Source: SAR116 cluster bacterium AG-337-N21
Lineage (GTDB): Bacteria > Pseudomonadota > Alphaproteobacteria > Puniceispirillales > Marisalimonadaceae
Reading direction: 5' to 3'
NCBI GenBank assembly: GCA_003282145.1
Contig: QBZZ01000002.1
Location: forward strand, 114,045-178,044
DNA: 64,000 nt
The translations under genes were made by a program, and so were the position numbers. Below are positions 63,092 through 64,000 of this stretch, one piece after another (position 1 is the first letter of the stretch; every line of letters begins with the position of its first letter). The notes under the pieces are model-generated. The model saw only the letters and a program-made list of their open reading frames with translations. It searched no databases and was not told where the DNA came from.

Positions 63092-64000
63092 TTATGCATA
63101 TTTTTTATATACAATATTATCTGTTTTGTTAAATGCGTATCTAAGTGCGATAGTTAAATCAGATATCATTTTATCTGTATGAAAAGGTCCTGGGGTAATC
63201 CTAAGTCTTTCTGTGCCTTTGGGAACTGTAGGATAATTAATAGGTTGAATATAATGTCCAAAGTCATTTAGCAATATATTACTTATTTCACTGCATCTAA
63301 TTGGATTATTAACCATTACTGGTACTATGTGTGAGTTGTGATCTAAATAATTTATATTTTCTTTAGATAAATATTTCTTAAGAGTAGTTGTTTTTTGTTT
63401 TTGTAAAATTCTCTCATAATTTGATTTTTTCAAATATTTAATAGACTCAGTTGCAGCTTTTGCAAGCGCAGGAGGCATTGCTGTAGTAAAAATAAAACCG
63501 CTAGCGTAACTTCTTATCGCATCACAAATTTCTTGAGAAGATGAAATATAACCACCCATAGTCCCGTAAGCTTTACCAAGTGTACCTTGGATTATATCTA
63601 TCGAATTTTGTAAATTCATCATTTCAGATATACCAGCACCGGTTGTTCCATACATACCAACAGCATGAACTTCATCTAAATAAGTCAGTGCATTATACTT
63701 TTTTGCAATTTTGACTATATTTTCAATGTCACCAAAGTCTCCGTCCATTGAATAAACAGATTCAAACATAATAGCTTTATGTTTTTGAATAGGATAATTT
63801 TTAATCAATTCCTCTAAATGACTCAGGTCGTTATGTCTAAATATTTCTTTTTTTGCATTTGATTTCTTTATGCCATTAATTATAGAAGCATGATTTTTTT
63901 CATCGGAGAAAACAACAACATCATCTAATATGCTTAGTAAAGTACTAATACTAGATTCGTTAGCTACATAACCAGAAGAAAATACTAATGCTTTTTCTTT
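63092..64000 (-). CDS. hemA: 5-aminolevulinate synthase (5' end outside window)
   Basis: Condenses glycine and succinyl-CoA to 5-aminolevulinate, the alphaproteobacterial (C4) entry to heme. The frame is open from the window edge (64000) without a stop: KEKALVFSSGYVANESSIST and DEKNHASIINGIKKSNAKKE are upstream of the first in-window candidate ATG at 63808, so that ATG is internal. About 100 N-terminal residues are missing. SVYSMDGDFGDIENIVKIA and TYLDEVHAVGMYG hold the PLP-binding aspartate; GTLGKAYGTMGGYISSS holds the PLP lysine. The C-terminus is complete. Confidence 0.95.
   Translation of the reverse strand, partial: KEKALVFSSGYVANESSISTLLSILDDVVVFSDEKNHASIINGIKKSNAKKEIFRHNDLSHLEELIKNYPIQKHKAIMFESVYSMDGDFGDIENIVKIAKKYNALTYLDEVHAVGMYGTTGAGISEMMNLQNSIDIIQGTLGKAYGTMGGYISSSQEICDAIRSYASGFIFTTAMPPALAKAATESIKYLKKSNYERILQKQKTTTLKKYLSKENINYLDHNSHIVPVMVNNPIRCSEISNILLNDFGHYIQPINYPTVPKGTERLRITPGPFHTDKMISDLTIALRYAFNKTDNIVYKKYA

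Overview
The window is an AT-rich (about 30% GC by eye), gene-dense piece of an alphaproteobacterial chromosome. The clade evidence is a circularly permuted ssrA (tmRNA) gene, the alphaproteobacterial type of SspB, a 5-aminolevulinate synthase (C4 heme route), HspQ, a SUF operon led by an Rrf2 regulator, and an E-type lipopolysaccharide porin LptD. Short spacers, many 4-11 bp gene overlaps and low GC suggest a streamlined, probably marine lineage (SAR11/HIMB59/AEGEAN-169/SAR116-like); the exact clade cannot be fixed from the sequence alone.

Layout. 1-9.9 kb: 3' part of a D-tartrate dehydratase, class I fumarase, sspB next to ssrA, thyA-folA, mrp, hflK-hflC-degP. 9.9-15.2 kb: serB, miaA and the branched-chain operon ilvB-ilvH-ilvC. 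15.3-22.8 kb: rod-shape operon mreBCD-mrdA-mrdB, followed by an SbmA/BacA-like transporter and a glycosyltransferase. 22.8-26.0 kb: divergent glmU and glmS. 26.0-31.6 kb: an accessory island directly behind glmS, with secreted or lipoprotein genes of unknown function, an FkbM methyltransferase, an XRE regulator and several broken genes. 31.6-44.6 kb: a permuted photolyase-like protein, DUF3429, two methyltransferases, lptD, an FAD oxidase, a CysQ-Sua5 fusion, AlkA-like glycosylase, cytochrome b561, GlcG, TrhO, ArsC-like and a molybdopterin-binding protein. 44.7-53.3 kb: tRNA-Ala, rpmF, hspQ and the operon sufR-sufBCDS-sufT-sufA-atm1. 53.3-64 kb: nadK, kdsD-queA-tgt-queG, glnK/amtB, a cytosolic solute-binding-like protein, an EamA transporter, tRNA-Gly and hemA-hemH.

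The most unusual part is the island at 26.0-30.2 kb. A second, diverged copy of the last 12 codons plus stop of glmS lies at 27014-27052, about 1 kb behind the real glmS end. Each glmS end is followed at nearly the same distance (132 and 135 bp to the same conserved codon) by the same small gene, which resembles the DNA-binding 'Recombinase' domain of large serine recombinases: intact at 26074-26346, broken at 27130-27420. A 9-bp direct repeat bounds the first module and an 8-bp one bounds the second. This looks like successive integrations of related small elements into the glmS 3' end, each leaving a displaced glmS end and carrying different cargo. Other points: an in-frame stop in a secreted-protein gene (29303-29791), a single-base frameshift in yhbY (31356-31636), a tmRNA tag ending in four alanines encoded next to its adaptor gene sspB, and the CysQ-Sua5 fusion.
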